Assembly: GCA_035544515.1 (NCBI GenBank) | Contig: DATKEG010000233.1 | Coordinates: 1-39,262, forward strand | Direction: 5' to 3' | Length of the DNA stretch: 39,262 nt | Origin: DATKEG01 sp035544515 | Lineage (GTDB): Bacteria > Acidobacteriota > Vicinamibacteria > Fen-336 | Part shown: positions 7,598 through 15,173 of the stretch, piece after piece | Layout of the letters: every line of letters starts with the position of its first letter | How positions within the stretch are numbered: the first letter of the stretch is position 1 | Position numbers and translations under genes: made by a program | The notes under the pieces: generated by a model | Database searches by the model: none | What the model saw: only the letters and a program-made list of their open reading frames with translations | Told to the model about the DNA's origin: nothing

Positions 7598-8302
7598 TCA
7601 GCTTCGCACCTTGCCGGTCATGGGGACGAAACGCACGGGCAGCACGCGGCGCTCCTCGAACGTGTCGCCCTTGCGCGTGATGACCATGAGCTCCTGGTAC
7701 TCGTCGCCGACCGGGATGACGAGCCGCCCGCCGTCCTTGAGCTGCGCCTTGAGCGGCTCCGGCACCCGGGGCGCGGCGGCCGTGACCATGATGGCGTCGA
7801 ACGGGCCGACGTCGGCCCAGCCCTGGTACCCATCGGCGGAGCGGACCTGCACGTTCCGGTGGCCGGCCCGGGCGAGGCGCTCGCGCGCCTCCGCGGCCAG
7901 GGGCGCCAGGATCTCGATCGAGTAGACCTGCCCGGCGATGCGCGACAGCACGGCGGCCTGGTAGCCCGAGCCGGTGCCGACCTCCAGGACGGTCTCGCCG
8001 CCCTGGAGGCCGAGGGCCTCGGTCATGAACGCCACGATGTAGGGCTGCGAGATCGTCTGCCCGTGGCCGATGGGAAGCGGGTGATCCCCGTAGGCCTCCT
8101 CCGCGGAGGACGGAGGGACGAACAGGTGCCGCGGCACCGTGCGCATGGCCCGCAGCACCAGGGGGTCGCGGACGTCGCGCGCCTCGATCTGCTCGGCGAC
8201 CATCTTCTCGCGCTGCCGGGCGTAGTCCGGGCCGGCACGCTCCGCGGGAGCGGGCGTGCAAGCCACGCTGGCCAGGACGAGCGCGCGCAGTAAGGCGCTC
8301 AC
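7598..8302 (-). CDS. pcm: Protein-L-isoaspartate O-methyltransferase, apparently exported
   Basis: The enzyme methylates L-isoaspartyl residues with S-adenosylmethionine to start repair of damaged proteins. The 234-residue protein shows the family motifs: MVAEQIEARDVRDPLVLRAM in parts, the FVPPSSAEEAYGDHPLPIGHGQTIS region, motif I VLEVGTGSGYQAAVL (about 105-119) and a late GGRLVIPVG. The first ~20 residues are hydrophobic and end in LASVACTPAPAE, which looks like a lipoprotein or signal-peptide cleavage region. Most characterised Pcm proteins are cytosolic, so a periplasmic version is noteworthy; the lipobox is imperfect. The GTG start follows an extended -10 motif by only about 9 bp. It lies 34 bp after the proS stop codon. 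Confidence 0.92.
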   Translation of the reverse strand: MSALLRALVLASVACTPAPAERAGPDYARQREKMVAEQIEARDVRDPLVLRAMRTVPRHLFVPPSSAEEAYGDHPLPIGHGQTISQPYIVAFMTEALGLQGGETVLEVGTGSGYQAAVLSRIAGQVYSIEILAPLAAEARERLARAGHRNVQVRSADGYQGWADVGPFDAIMVTAAAPRVPEPLKAQLKDGGRLVIPVGDEYQELMVITRKGDTFEERRVLPVRFVPMTGKVRS

Positions 8303-8311
8303 AACGCCGCT

Positions 8312-8320
8312 AGTGTAACA
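8312..8320 (-). promoter_or_regulatory. Extended -10 element of pcm
   Basis: TGTTACACT on the minus strand fits the extended -10 pattern TGnTAnnnT. The predicted transcription start (about 8305) lies about three bases before the GTG, so the mRNA would be nearly leaderless. No clear -35 is seen. Confidence 0.4.
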
Positions 8321-8334
8321 GCCCGGGCCCGGGC
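8321..8334. repeat. Perfect palindrome between proS and pcm
   Basis: GCCCGGGCCCGGGC is its own reverse complement. It falls between the proS stop codon (8337) and the pcm -10 element. It could be a terminator stem for the nadB-terC-proS transcript or an operator for pcm. There is no U-run. In DNA this rich in G and C a chance origin is possible. Confidence 0.4.
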
Positions 8335-8336
8335 GG

Positions 8337-9785
8337 CTAATACGCCTGGGCGAAATACACCTCGGCGGGAGCGGCCTGTCCGCAGCGGACGCAGGGCCCG
8401 GTGGCCGGGGGGGCGTCCAGGGGGATGACGCGCACGGTGGCGCGCGTCTCCTGCTTGATGCGGGCCTCGCAGTCGGCCGAGCCGCACCAGGGCGCCACGA
8501 GGAAGCCGCGGGTGTCGGCCATCACGCGCTTGAACTCGTCGTAGCCGGCGACCCGCCGCGTGTTCTCGGCCAGGAAACGCCGCGCCTTCTCCAGCAGGTC
8601 GCGCTGCATGGCGGCCAGCAGCTCCGCCACCCGAGGGGACAGGCCGGGCAGGGGGACCGTCTCCTTGTGCCGCGTGTCGCGCCGGACCAGCACGCACTGG
8701 TTTCCGTCCAGGTCGCGCTGGCCGATCTCCAGTCGCAGCGGCACGCCGCGCATCTCCCAGTCCGCGTACTTGAACCCGGGCTGCTGCGTGTCGCGGTCGT
8801 CGAGATGGACCCGCACGCCGGCCCCCCGCAGCGTGGCCGCCACCTCGCGCGCCCTGGGCAGGACGGCGTCGTTCCAGTCGCCCTTGCGCGGAGGGATGGG
8901 CACGATGACGACCTGGTAGGGCGCCACTTTCGGCGGCAACACCAAGCCCGCGTCGTCGCCGTGCGTCATGATGAGGGCACCGATCATCCGCGTGGTCGCG
9001 CCCCAGGAGGTGGACCAGGGCAGCGCGCGCTGCTGGTCGCGGTCCAGGAACGAGATGCCGTAGGCCTTGGCGAAGCGCTGGCCGAGGTTGTGGCTGGTCG
9101 CGCCCTGCAACGCCTTGCCGTCACCCATGAGGGCTTCGACGGAATACGTGCGCAGGGCGCCCGCGAACTTCTCCGACTCCGACTTGCGGCCGGGCACCAC
9201 CGGCACCGCCAGCATCTCCTCGTAGAAGCTGCGGTACATGCCCAGCATGCGCATCGTCTCTTCTTCCGCCTCCGCCTCCGTGGCGTGGAGCGTGTGGCCT
9301 TCCTGCCAGAGGAACTCGGTCGTGCGCAGGAACGGCCGGGTGACCTTCTCCCAGCGCACGATGTTGGCCCACTGGTTGATCAGCACCGGGAGGTCCCGCC
9401 ACGACTTCACCCACTTCGCGTACATGGTGCAGATCAACGCCTCGGAGGTCGGCCGGATGGCCAGCGGCTCCTCCAGCTCGTCCCCGCCTCCCACCGTCAC
9501 CCAGGCGCACTCGGGCGAGAAGCCCTCCACGTGCTCTTTCTCCTTCTCCAGGAGGTGTTTGGGCACGAAGAGCGGGAAGTAGGCGTTGACGTGGCCGGTC
9601 TCCTTGATGCGGCGGTCCATGTCCGCCTGCATGGCCTCCCAGATCGCGTACCCGTAGGGACGGATGACCATGCAGCCCCGGACCGGCGCATAGTCGGCCA
9701 GCTCGGCCTTGAGCACCACGTCGAGGTACCACTGCGAGTAATCCTCTCCCTTGGGCGTGATCTCCTTCGACTCCCGCTCCGTCAT
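8337..9785 (-). CDS. proS: Prolyl-tRNA synthetase (eukaryote/archaeal-type)
   Basis: This class II synthetase charges tRNA-Pro. At 482 residues it is the short form lacking the ~180-residue editing insertion of E. coli ProRS. It carries the C-terminal zinc-binding-like domain of the archaeal/eukaryotic type, with cysteines 434, 439, 465 and 468 and the characteristic terminal tyrosine (YFAQAY). Catalytic-core motifs include VRGCMVIRPYGYAIWE (motif 1 region), RWEKVTRPFLRTTEFLWQEG (motif 2) and a late GATSHNLGQRFAKAYGI, with ALIMTHGDDAGLVLPP following. The ATG at 9785 overlaps the terC stop by four bases (ATGA), placing it third in a nadB-terC-proS operon. A longer in-frame extension upstream would run antiphase through terC and is rejected. 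Confidence 0.97.
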   Translation of the reverse strand: MTERESKEITPKGEDYSQWYLDVVLKAELADYAPVRGCMVIRPYGYAIWEAMQADMDRRIKETGHVNAYFPLFVPKHLLEKEKEHVEGFSPECAWVTVGGGDELEEPLAIRPTSEALICTMYAKWVKSWRDLPVLINQWANIVRWEKVTRPFLRTTEFLWQEGHTLHATEAEAEEETMRMLGMYRSFYEEMLAVPVVPGRKSESEKFAGALRTYSVEALMGDGKALQGATSHNLGQRFAKAYGISFLDRDQQRALPWSTSWGATTRMIGALIMTHGDDAGLVLPPKVAPYQVVIVPIPPRKGDWNDAVLPRAREVAATLRGAGVRVHLDDRDTQQPGFKYADWEMRGVPLRLEIGQRDLDGNQCVLVRRDTRHKETVPLPGLSPRVAELLAAMQRDLLEKARRFLAENTRRVAGYDEFKRVMADTRGFLVAPWCGSADCEARIKQETRATVRVIPLDAPPATGPCVRCGQAAPAEVYFAQAY

Positions 9786-10879
9786 TTCTCTTTCCCCACT
9801 GTCTCTTCCTTCTCCTCGGTGACCAGGCCGGCGCCGGGCGGCAGGGGGAGCGGCGGCGTTCCGGGATGCTCCGGCCGCTTGGGGAGGATCAGCGACGCCA
9901 CGACCGAGACGCCGATCACGCCCAGGATGATGCCGAGCGACCAGGTGATGGGGAAATGCCCGCCGAAGAGCCGGTTGAGGAACGTCATCTTGCAGCCCAC
10001 GAACACGAGCACGATCCCCAGCCCGTACTTCAGCATGTGGAATTTGTCGATGGCTCCGCGCAGCATGAAGTACAGGTTCCGCAGGCCGAGGATCGCGAAG
10101 ACGTTCGAGGTGAACACGATCAGCGGCTCGCGGGTGAGCGCGAAGATGGCCGGCACGGAGTCCACCGCGAACACGATATCGGTCATCTCCAGGAAGAGCA
10201 CGGCCACGAAGAGCGGGGTGGCGTGCAGCCGCCCATCGAGCTTCACGAAGAAGCTCTGCTCGTGCAGCTCGTGGGTCACGGGGATGCGCCGGCGGAAGAG
10301 CCGGATCATGACGTTGTCCTCCGGCTTCACCGCGTGCTCCTTGGCCATCATCATGCGCACGCCGGTGAAGATGAGGAAGACGCCGAACAGGATGAGCACC
10401 CACTGGTACTGCATGAGCGCGGCCCCGATGGTGATGAACACCGCACGGAAGAAGAGCGCGCCCAGGATCCCGAAGAACAGCACCCGGTGCTGGTATTTGG
10501 TCGGGATGCCGAAGTAGTTCAGCACCACCACGAAAACGAAGATGTTGTCCACCGAAAGCGAGTACTCGACCACGTAGCCGGCCAGGAACTGGAGCGCGGC
10601 GTCCCGGGCCGCGACCGCGTGGTCGAAGCCGGGGATCGCCTGCAGGCGCGGGTCCGCGGCCAGCCGGTGCAGCGCGAAGCGGTAGAAGCCGTAGTTGAAG
10701 CTCAGGGCCAGGGAGACCCACACCACGCTCCAGGTGGCCGCCTCCTTGAAGGAGACGGCGTGGGCGTGGCGGTGGAAGACGCCGAGGTCGAGAGCCAGGA
10801 GCACGAACACGAAGACCGTGAACCCGGCGTAGAACCACCAGTACTGGTCGAACGGGAAGAGAGTGACGCCGGCCGGCAT
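9782..10879 (-). CDS. TerC/Alx-family integral membrane protein
   Basis: The 365-residue protein has about nine transmembrane segments and the TerC family signatures: SLSVDNIFVFVVVLNYF (an acidic residue inside the membrane) and, in the second half, LEMTDIVFAVDSVPAIFAL. TerC/Alx proteins are implicated in metal homeostasis, including Mn2+ export and tellurite resistance; substrate cannot be predicted here. The C-terminal 35 residues are a Pro-rich then charged cytoplasmic tail. The ATG at 10879 overlaps the nadB stop by one base (TGATG), and the gene end overlaps proS, so translation is probably coupled across all three. There is no ter operon around it, which argues for a housekeeping metal role rather than a tellurite-resistance cassette. 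Confidence 0.93.
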   Translation of the reverse strand: MPAGVTLFPFDQYWWFYAGFTVFVFVLLALDLGVFHRHAHAVSFKEAATWSVVWVSLALSFNYGFYRFALHRLAADPRLQAIPGFDHAVAARDAALQFLAGYVVEYSLSVDNIFVFVVVLNYFGIPTKYQHRVLFFGILGALFFRAVFITIGAALMQYQWVLILFGVFLIFTGVRMMMAKEHAVKPEDNVMIRLFRRRIPVTHELHEQSFFVKLDGRLHATPLFVAVLFLEMTDIVFAVDSVPAIFALTREPLIVFTSNVFAILGLRNLYFMLRGAIDKFHMLKYGLGIVLVFVGCKMTFLNRLFGGHFPITWSLGIILGVIGVSVVASLILPKRPEHPGTPPLPLPPGAGLVTEEKEETVGKEK

Positions 10880-12468
10880 CAGGCGCTCACCGTGAGGGGC
10901 TCCTCCACGCCCGCCAGGCGCACGCCGGCCTGGTCGAGCAGGGTGTGGCCGCGGAACCGCTCGTCGGGCCGCGGGAAGTCCGTGCGGAAGTGGGCGCCCC
11001 GGCTCTCCCGCCGGAACGCCGCCGATCGCGCCATGGCCCGGCCCACGGCCGCGAGGTTGCGCGTCTCCGCCGCCGTGCGGTCCCGGGGAGCGTCCCCGAT
11101 CCGCGTGCGCGCCTCCTCCAGCCAGGCCACGAGCGTGGCGAGGCCGGCCGCGTGGCGCTCCAGGCCGAGGTGTTCCCAGCACAGCTCCCGGATGCGGGAG
11201 CGGAGCTCGGGGGACGGCGCGGGGACGGAAGTCGCGCGGACGTCCGGGGGTCGGGGCCGCTCCTCGCCCATGGGCGGGGGGTTGGGGTCGGAGGCCATGG
11301 ACTCGCCGGCGCGGGCACCGAATACCAGGCCTTCGAGCAGCGAGTTGCTGGCCAGGCGGTTGGCCCCGTGGACGCCCGTGCCGGCCGCCTCGCCCGCCGC
11401 GTACAGTCCGGCCAGCGTGGACCGCCCGGCGAGGTCCGCGGCCACGCCGCCCATCAGGTAGTGGGCGGCCGGCGTCACCGGCACGAGGTCGCGCGTGATG
11501 TCGATGCCGTAGGAGAGGCAGGTGCGATGGATGCGCGGAAAGCGGGTGCGCACGCGCTCGGGGTCGAGGTGCCGCAGGTCCAGGACGACCGGCCCGCGGC
11601 CGGCCCGGTTCTCGCGGGCGATGGCCCGCGCCACCTCGTCGCGCGCGGCCAGCTCGTCCGTGAATCGCTCCCCGCGGCCGTCGAGCAACCGCGCGCCTTC
11701 ACCGCGCACCGCCTCCGACACCAGGAAGCGCGGGGCGTCCGGCACGGCGAGCGCCGTGGGGTGGAACTGCACGAACTCCATGTCGAGCAGGGCCGCGCCC
11801 GCGCGCAGGGCCATGGCCGCGCCGTCGCCGGTGGCCACGGGGGGGTTCGTCGTCTCGCGGAACACCTGCCCGGCGCCGCCCGTGGCCAGCAGGGTCGCGC
11901 GCGCGAGCACCGTCGTTTCCAGGCCCTCCTCGTCGAGGAACCGGCAGCCGACCACCCGGCCGTCGCGCACGACCAGGTCCGTGGAGCAGGAGAACGACCG
12001 GACGCGGATCGCGGAAGTGCGCCGCGCCTTGTCCAGGAGGGTCCGCGCCATCTCCCAGCCCGTGGCATCCCCGAGCGCGTGCAGCACGCGGCTGCGCGAG
12101 TGTGCCCCCTCGCGGGTGAAATGGAAGCGCCCTTCCTCGCGGTCGAACCGCGCGCCCCAGGACGCCAGCTCGCGGATGCGGGCCGGGCCTTCCTCCACCA
12201 GCACGCGGGCCGCCGCTTCGCAGACGATGCCGGCGCCGGCGCGCACGGTGTCCGCGGCGTGCAGCCCCGGCTCGTCGTCGTCGGCCAGGGCCACCGCCAC
12301 CCCGCCCTGCGCGTACCCCGTGTTGCTCTCGGTGGGCTGGTCCTTCGTCACGACCAGCACCTCGCCGTGGGCGGCCAGAGCCATGGCGGCGCGCAACCCG
12401 GCGATGCCGGAGCCGAGGACGAGGAAGTCGGTGCGCACCGGCTCGGTCACCGGAATCGGGCCGCTCAT
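10879..12468 (-). CDS. nadB: L-aspartate oxidase
   Basis: This FAD enzyme oxidises L-aspartate to iminoaspartate, the first step of de novo NAD synthesis. The ~529-residue product has the FAD-binding VLGSGIAGLRAAMALA near the N-terminus, the family motif SNTGYAQGGVAVAL, the substrate-site region EFVQFHPTAL, HYLMGGVAADL (active-site His/Arg region) and ANRLASNSLLEGLVFG, then the fumarate-reductase-like helical C-terminus. An ATG at 12489 would add seven residues. However, an extended -10 (TGATAGAAT, 12488-12480) overlaps that codon, so the ATG at 12468 is preferred. No nadA or nadC is in the window. It is the first gene of nadB-terC-proS. Confidence 0.96.
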   Translation of the reverse strand: MSGPIPVTEPVRTDFLVLGSGIAGLRAAMALAAHGEVLVVTKDQPTESNTGYAQGGVAVALADDDEPGLHAADTVRAGAGIVCEAAARVLVEEGPARIRELASWGARFDREEGRFHFTREGAHSRSRVLHALGDATGWEMARTLLDKARRTSAIRVRSFSCSTDLVVRDGRVVGCRFLDEEGLETTVLARATLLATGGAGQVFRETTNPPVATGDGAAMALRAGAALLDMEFVQFHPTALAVPDAPRFLVSEAVRGEGARLLDGRGERFTDELAARDEVARAIARENRAGRGPVVLDLRHLDPERVRTRFPRIHRTCLSYGIDITRDLVPVTPAAHYLMGGVAADLAGRSTLAGLYAAGEAAGTGVHGANRLASNSLLEGLVFGARAGESMASDPNPPPMGEERPRPPDVRATSVPAPSPELRSRIRELCWEHLGLERHAAGLATLVAWLEEARTRIGDAPRDRTAAETRNLAAVGRAMARSAAFRRESRGAHFRTDFPRPDERFRGHTLLDQAGVRLAGVEEPLTVSA

Positions 12469-12479
12469 GAAAGCCGTGG

Positions 12480-12488
12480 ATTCTATCA
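12480..12488 (-). promoter_or_regulatory. Extended -10 element of nadB
   Basis: TGATAGAAT on the minus strand is a strong extended -10 (TAGAAT matches 5 of 6). Its start point would fall near 12473, about five bases before the ATG at 12468. This decides against the upstream ATG, which the motif overlaps. Confidence 0.5.
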
Positions 12489-12511
12489 TCCCCGAAAACC
12501 GCGCTGATGCG

Positions 12512-12541
12512 TTGACTTTCGCCGGTGACGGGTGCTAACGT
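12512..12541 (+). promoter_or_regulatory. Possible promoter of the 12605 gene
   Basis: TTGACT (12512-12517) is followed after 18 bases by TAACGT (12536-12541), preceded by TGC as in extended -10 elements. The -35 is good and the -10 weak. It is divergent from the nadB promoter, and the leader to the GTG start is about 55 bases. Confidence 0.4.
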
Positions 12542-12604
12542 CCGCGTGGCCTCGCGACCGTTCCCCGCCCCGCAGCGTCCGCTCTCCCCCGAAAGGCAGG
12601 CGAC

Positions 12605-13078
12605 GTGCAACTACGAGCGAGCTTTATCCTCGCGGGAGCGCTGCTGTGCGCAGTCCCGGCCCGCGATTCACACGCCCGGGAGGGGAAGAAGAAGGACGTT
12701 CCCGTCTACACGGACGACGACCTGCGCCGCGTGTCGCCGCTGCGCGGCCAGACCGGCGGCACAATGGAGGCTGCGCCGTCGCCGCCCACGGAGGCCGCGG
12801 CCGGGGCCGGCCGCCGCGCGGAGAGGGACGAGGCCTACTGGCGGCGGGAGTGGGAGCGCCTGCGCGACCGCGTGCAGCCGCTGCGCGACCGGGCCGAGGA
12901 GCTGCGAGGGCAGATCGAACAGCGGCGCCGCCGCCCCGGGGTGCGGCCCTACAGCGACCCCGGCATCGCGTCGATGCAGGGGCGGCTGGCCGCGCTCGAG
13001 GCGCGGATCCGGGAGGCCGAGGACCGCCTCCACGAGCGCGCGCGCCGCGCCGGCGCGCTGCCGGGCTGGCTCAGATGA
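12605..13078 (+). CDS. Small exported coiled-coil protein with YTDDDL and GWLR motifs
   Basis: I do not recognise a named family. The 157-residue product begins with a signal peptide (residues 1 to about 24), then YTDDDL at 35-40, a low-complexity Ala/Pro linker, and from ~75 a highly charged helical region rich in Arg and Glu, probably a coiled coil. It ends RRAGALPGWLR. The same layout occurs in the protein at 19239-19805: signal peptide, YTDDDL, linker, helical region, end in GVPNGWLREP. The two are therefore paralogues of one small periplasmic family. The start is GTG at 12605, with GGCAGG upstream. aroB follows 18 bp downstream. Function is unknown; a structural or chaperone-like envelope role is only a guess. 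Confidence 0.75.
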   Translation: MQLRASFILAGALLCAVPARDSHAREGKKKDVPVYTDDDLRRVSPLRGQTGGTMEAAPSPPTEAAAGAGRRAERDEAYWRREWERLRDRVQPLRDRAEELRGQIEQRRRRPGVRPYSDPGIASMQGRLAALEARIREAEDRLHERARRAGALPGWLR

Positions 13079-13080
13079 GT

Positions 13081-13086
13081 TATCCT
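13081..13086 (+). promoter_or_regulatory. Possible -10 element of aroB
   Basis: TATCCT matches the -10 consensus at 4 of 6 positions. It ends 10 bases before the aroB ATG in the 18-bp gap, so a transcript from it would be nearly leaderless. No -35 is evident, and the gene may simply be read through from upstream. Confidence 0.25.
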
Positions 13087-13096
13087 GCCGTCCGCG

Positions 13097-14293
13097 ATGA
13101 TCGAGATCTCGGTCGACCTCGGTGAGAAGGCCTACCCGATCGCGATCGGCCACGGACTGCTGTCCTCGCTGCCGCAGCTTCTCGCGCCCTTCAAGGGGCG
13201 TCGCTTCGCCGTGGTCTCGAACCACCGCGTCTGGTCGCTGCACGGGTCGCGCCTGGAAAAGCCGCTGCGGAGGCTGGGCACGGTCACGCGGGTCCTGATC
13301 CCGGACGGCGAGCGCTACAAGACGCGCGAGACCCTGGCCACGGTGCACGACGCGTTCCTGGCCGAGGGGCTGCAGCGGGACGCGGTGGTGGTGGCCTTCG
13401 GGGGCGGCGTGGTGGGAGACCTGGCGGGCTTCGCCGCCGCGACCTACATGCGCGGACTCATCTGGGTGCAGGTGCCGACCACTCTTTTGGCCATGGTCGA
13501 CAGCTCGGTCGGGGGCAAGGTCGGCGTGAACCATCCCCGGGCCAAGAACCTGATCGGGGCCTTCCACCAGCCCAAGGCGGTCATCGCCGACCCCACGCTG
13601 CTCGAGACGCTCCCGCCGCGCGAGATGCGCAGCGGCGCCTACGAGGTGCTGAAGTGCGGCATCCTGGCCGACCGCACGCTGTTCCAGGCCATGCGGGACG
13701 CGCCCGAGGGGCTCGAGCGCTGGAGCCGGACCGACGTCGTGAACGCGGTGGCCTCCGCCTGCCGCATCAAGGCCGAGGTGGTGGAGAACGACGAGCGCGA
13801 GGACGGCCTGCGGCGCGTGTTGAACCTCGGCCACACGCTCGGCCACGCCCTGGAGGCCGTGACCTCGTACCGGCGGTTCACGCACGGCGAGGCGGTGGGC
13901 TGGGGGCTCCTGGGCGAGGCCTGGATCGCCCGCCAGCGCGGGTTGCTCGGGGAGTCGGCCTTCGACGCCATCGCCTCGGCGGTCGACCACCTGGGCCCGC
14001 GCCCGCGCGTGTCGGACCTCGCCGCCGCCGACGTGCTCGCCGCCATCTCCCGCGACAAGAAGGGCCGGGCGGGCAAGGTCCCGTTCGTGCTCCCCAAGGC
14101 GATCGGCAAGGTGGAGATCCGTCCCGACGTCGAGCCGACGGAGGTCCGCCACGCGCTCAAGCTGATGGCCTCCCGCGAAGCCCGCCTGAGCCGGGTCCCT
14201 AGCGGCCGCTCATCAGCAGGATCAGCACGGCCTTCTGCACGTGCAGGCGGTTCTCGGCTTCTTCGAAGACCACGGACTGGGGACCGTCGATGA
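13097..14293 (+). CDS. aroB: 3-dehydroquinate synthase
   Basis: The enzyme converts DAHP to 3-dehydroquinate, step two of the shikimate pathway, using NAD+ and a divalent metal. The 398-residue product has the NAD/substrate motifs DGERYKTRETL and VVAFGGGVVGDLAGFAAATYMRG in parts, VPTTLLAMVDSSVGGKVGVN in parts, and three candidate metal ligands: the Glu in GAYEVLKCG, the His in LNLGHTLGHALE and the His in FTHGEAVGWG. The family normally ends near KLMASREARL. About 30 further Arg/Ser/Gly-rich residues follow and are encoded opposite the 3' end of argF (95-bp overlap). That tail is probably non-functional read-through to the next stop codon. No other aro gene is adjacent. Confidence 0.96.
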   Translation: MIEISVDLGEKAYPIAIGHGLLSSLPQLLAPFKGRRFAVVSNHRVWSLHGSRLEKPLRRLGTVTRVLIPDGERYKTRETLATVHDAFLAEGLQRDAVVVAFGGGVVGDLAGFAAATYMRGLIWVQVPTTLLAMVDSSVGGKVGVNHPRAKNLIGAFHQPKAVIADPTLLETLPPREMRSGAYEVLKCGILADRTLFQAMRDAPEGLERWSRTDVVNAVASACRIKAEVVENDEREDGLRRVLNLGHTLGHALEAVTSYRRFTHGEAVGWGLLGEAWIARQRGLLGESAFDAIASAVDHLGPRPRVSDLAAADVLAAISRDKKGRAGKVPFVLPKAIGKVEIRPDVEPTEVRHALKLMASREARLSRVPSGRSSAGSARPSARAGGSRLLRRPRTGDRR

Positions 14294-15125
14294 CCTCGGG
14301 CGCCACCTCTTCCCCGCGGTGCGCGGGCAGGCAGTGCATGAAGACGGCCTGGGGGTGGGCGGCCGCCATCATCGCGGGCGTCACCATGAAGCCCGCGAAT
14401 GCCTCGCGGCGCGCGTCCGATTCCTCCTCCTGGCCCATCGAGATCCAGGTGTCCGTGTAGACGACGTCCGCGCCTTCCACCGCCTGCATGGGGTCCGCGA
14501 TGATCGCCGGCGCCGGGCCGCCCGATCTCTGCGCGTCGCGCGCGGCGCTCTTCACGATGAGCTGGTTGGGCTCGTAGCCCGCGGGCGTGGCGGCGGCGAA
14601 GGCCATCCCCAGCTTCACCGCGCCCATCATGAGCTCGTGGCAGACGTTGTTGCCGTCGCCCACGTAAGCGACCTTGAGCCCGCGGAAGCTGCCGCGCCGC
14701 TCCAGGAGCGTCAGGTAGTCGGCCAGCGCCTGGCAGGGATGGAGCAGGTCCGAGAGCCCGTTGATGATGGGCACCGAGCCGTGGCGCGCGAGGTCGAGCA
14801 GATCCTGGTGGGCGTAGACCCGCGCCATGATGCCGTCCACCATCCGCGAGAGCACCCGCGCCGTGTCGGCCACGGTCTCGCCGCGGTTGAGCTGGATGGC
14901 ATCGGCGCCCAGGAAGAGCGCGTGGCCGCCGAGCTGGAACATGCCGACCTCGAAGGACACGCGCGTCCGCGTGGAGGGCTTCTGGAAGATCATGGCCAGC
15001 GTCTTGCCGCGCAGCGCGTCGCGGAAGTCGGCCGGCCGCGCCTTGAGCTCGCGCGCGAGCGCGAAGATCTCCTCGAGGTCCTCGCGCGAGTAGTCCTTCA
15101 AGGAGAGGAGGTGCTTCTGCTTCAT
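14199..15125 (-). CDS. argF: Ornithine carbamoyltransferase
   Basis: The enzyme joins carbamoyl phosphate and ornithine to form citrulline in arginine synthesis. The 308-residue product has the carbamoyl-phosphate signature FQKPSTRTRVSFEVGMF, the HPCQALADYLT motif, VAYVGDGNNVCHELM (ornithine-binding side) and the catalytic FMHCLPAHRGEEV. The latter distinguishes it from aspartate carbamoyltransferase. Length is typical. ATG at 15125 is chosen because the family starts near KHLLSLKDYS. The gene stands alone on the minus strand between convergent aroB, which it overlaps by 95 bp, and the divergent MobA-like gene. A -10-like TATTAT lies about 38 bp upstream. Confidence 0.96.
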   Translation of the reverse strand: MKQKHLLSLKDYSREDLEEIFALARELKARPADFRDALRGKTLAMIFQKPSTRTRVSFEVGMFQLGGHALFLGADAIQLNRGETVADTARVLSRMVDGIMARVYAHQDLLDLARHGSVPIINGLSDLLHPCQALADYLTLLERRGSFRGLKVAYVGDGNNVCHELMMGAVKLGMAFAAATPAGYEPNQLIVKSAARDAQRSGGPAPAIIADPMQAVEGADVVYTDTWISMGQEEESDARREAFAGFMVTPAMMAAAHPQAVFMHCLPAHRGEEVAPEVIDGPQSVVFEEAENRLHVQKAVLILLMSGR

Positions 15126-15161
15126 GGGGTGTCCATCCGGGGTGCCGGCCCGGCCGCACAT

Positions 15162-15168
15162 GATAATA
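15162..15168. promoter_or_regulatory. Back-to-back -10 elements between argF and the MobA-like gene
   Basis: GATAAT on the plus strand (15162-15167) and TATTAT on the minus strand (15168-15163) each match TATAAT at 5 of 6 positions and overlap almost completely. The plus element would start transcription at or next to the ATG at 15174. The minus element gives argF a leader of about 30 bases. The intergenic gap is only 48 bp. Confidence 0.45.
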
Positions 15169-15173
15169 CGCGC

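Noticed and set aside
9782..10879. Tellurite-resistance operon
   Set aside because: Only a TerC-family membrane protein is present; no terA, B, D, E or Z. The neighbours are nadB and proS, so a resistance cassette is not supported.
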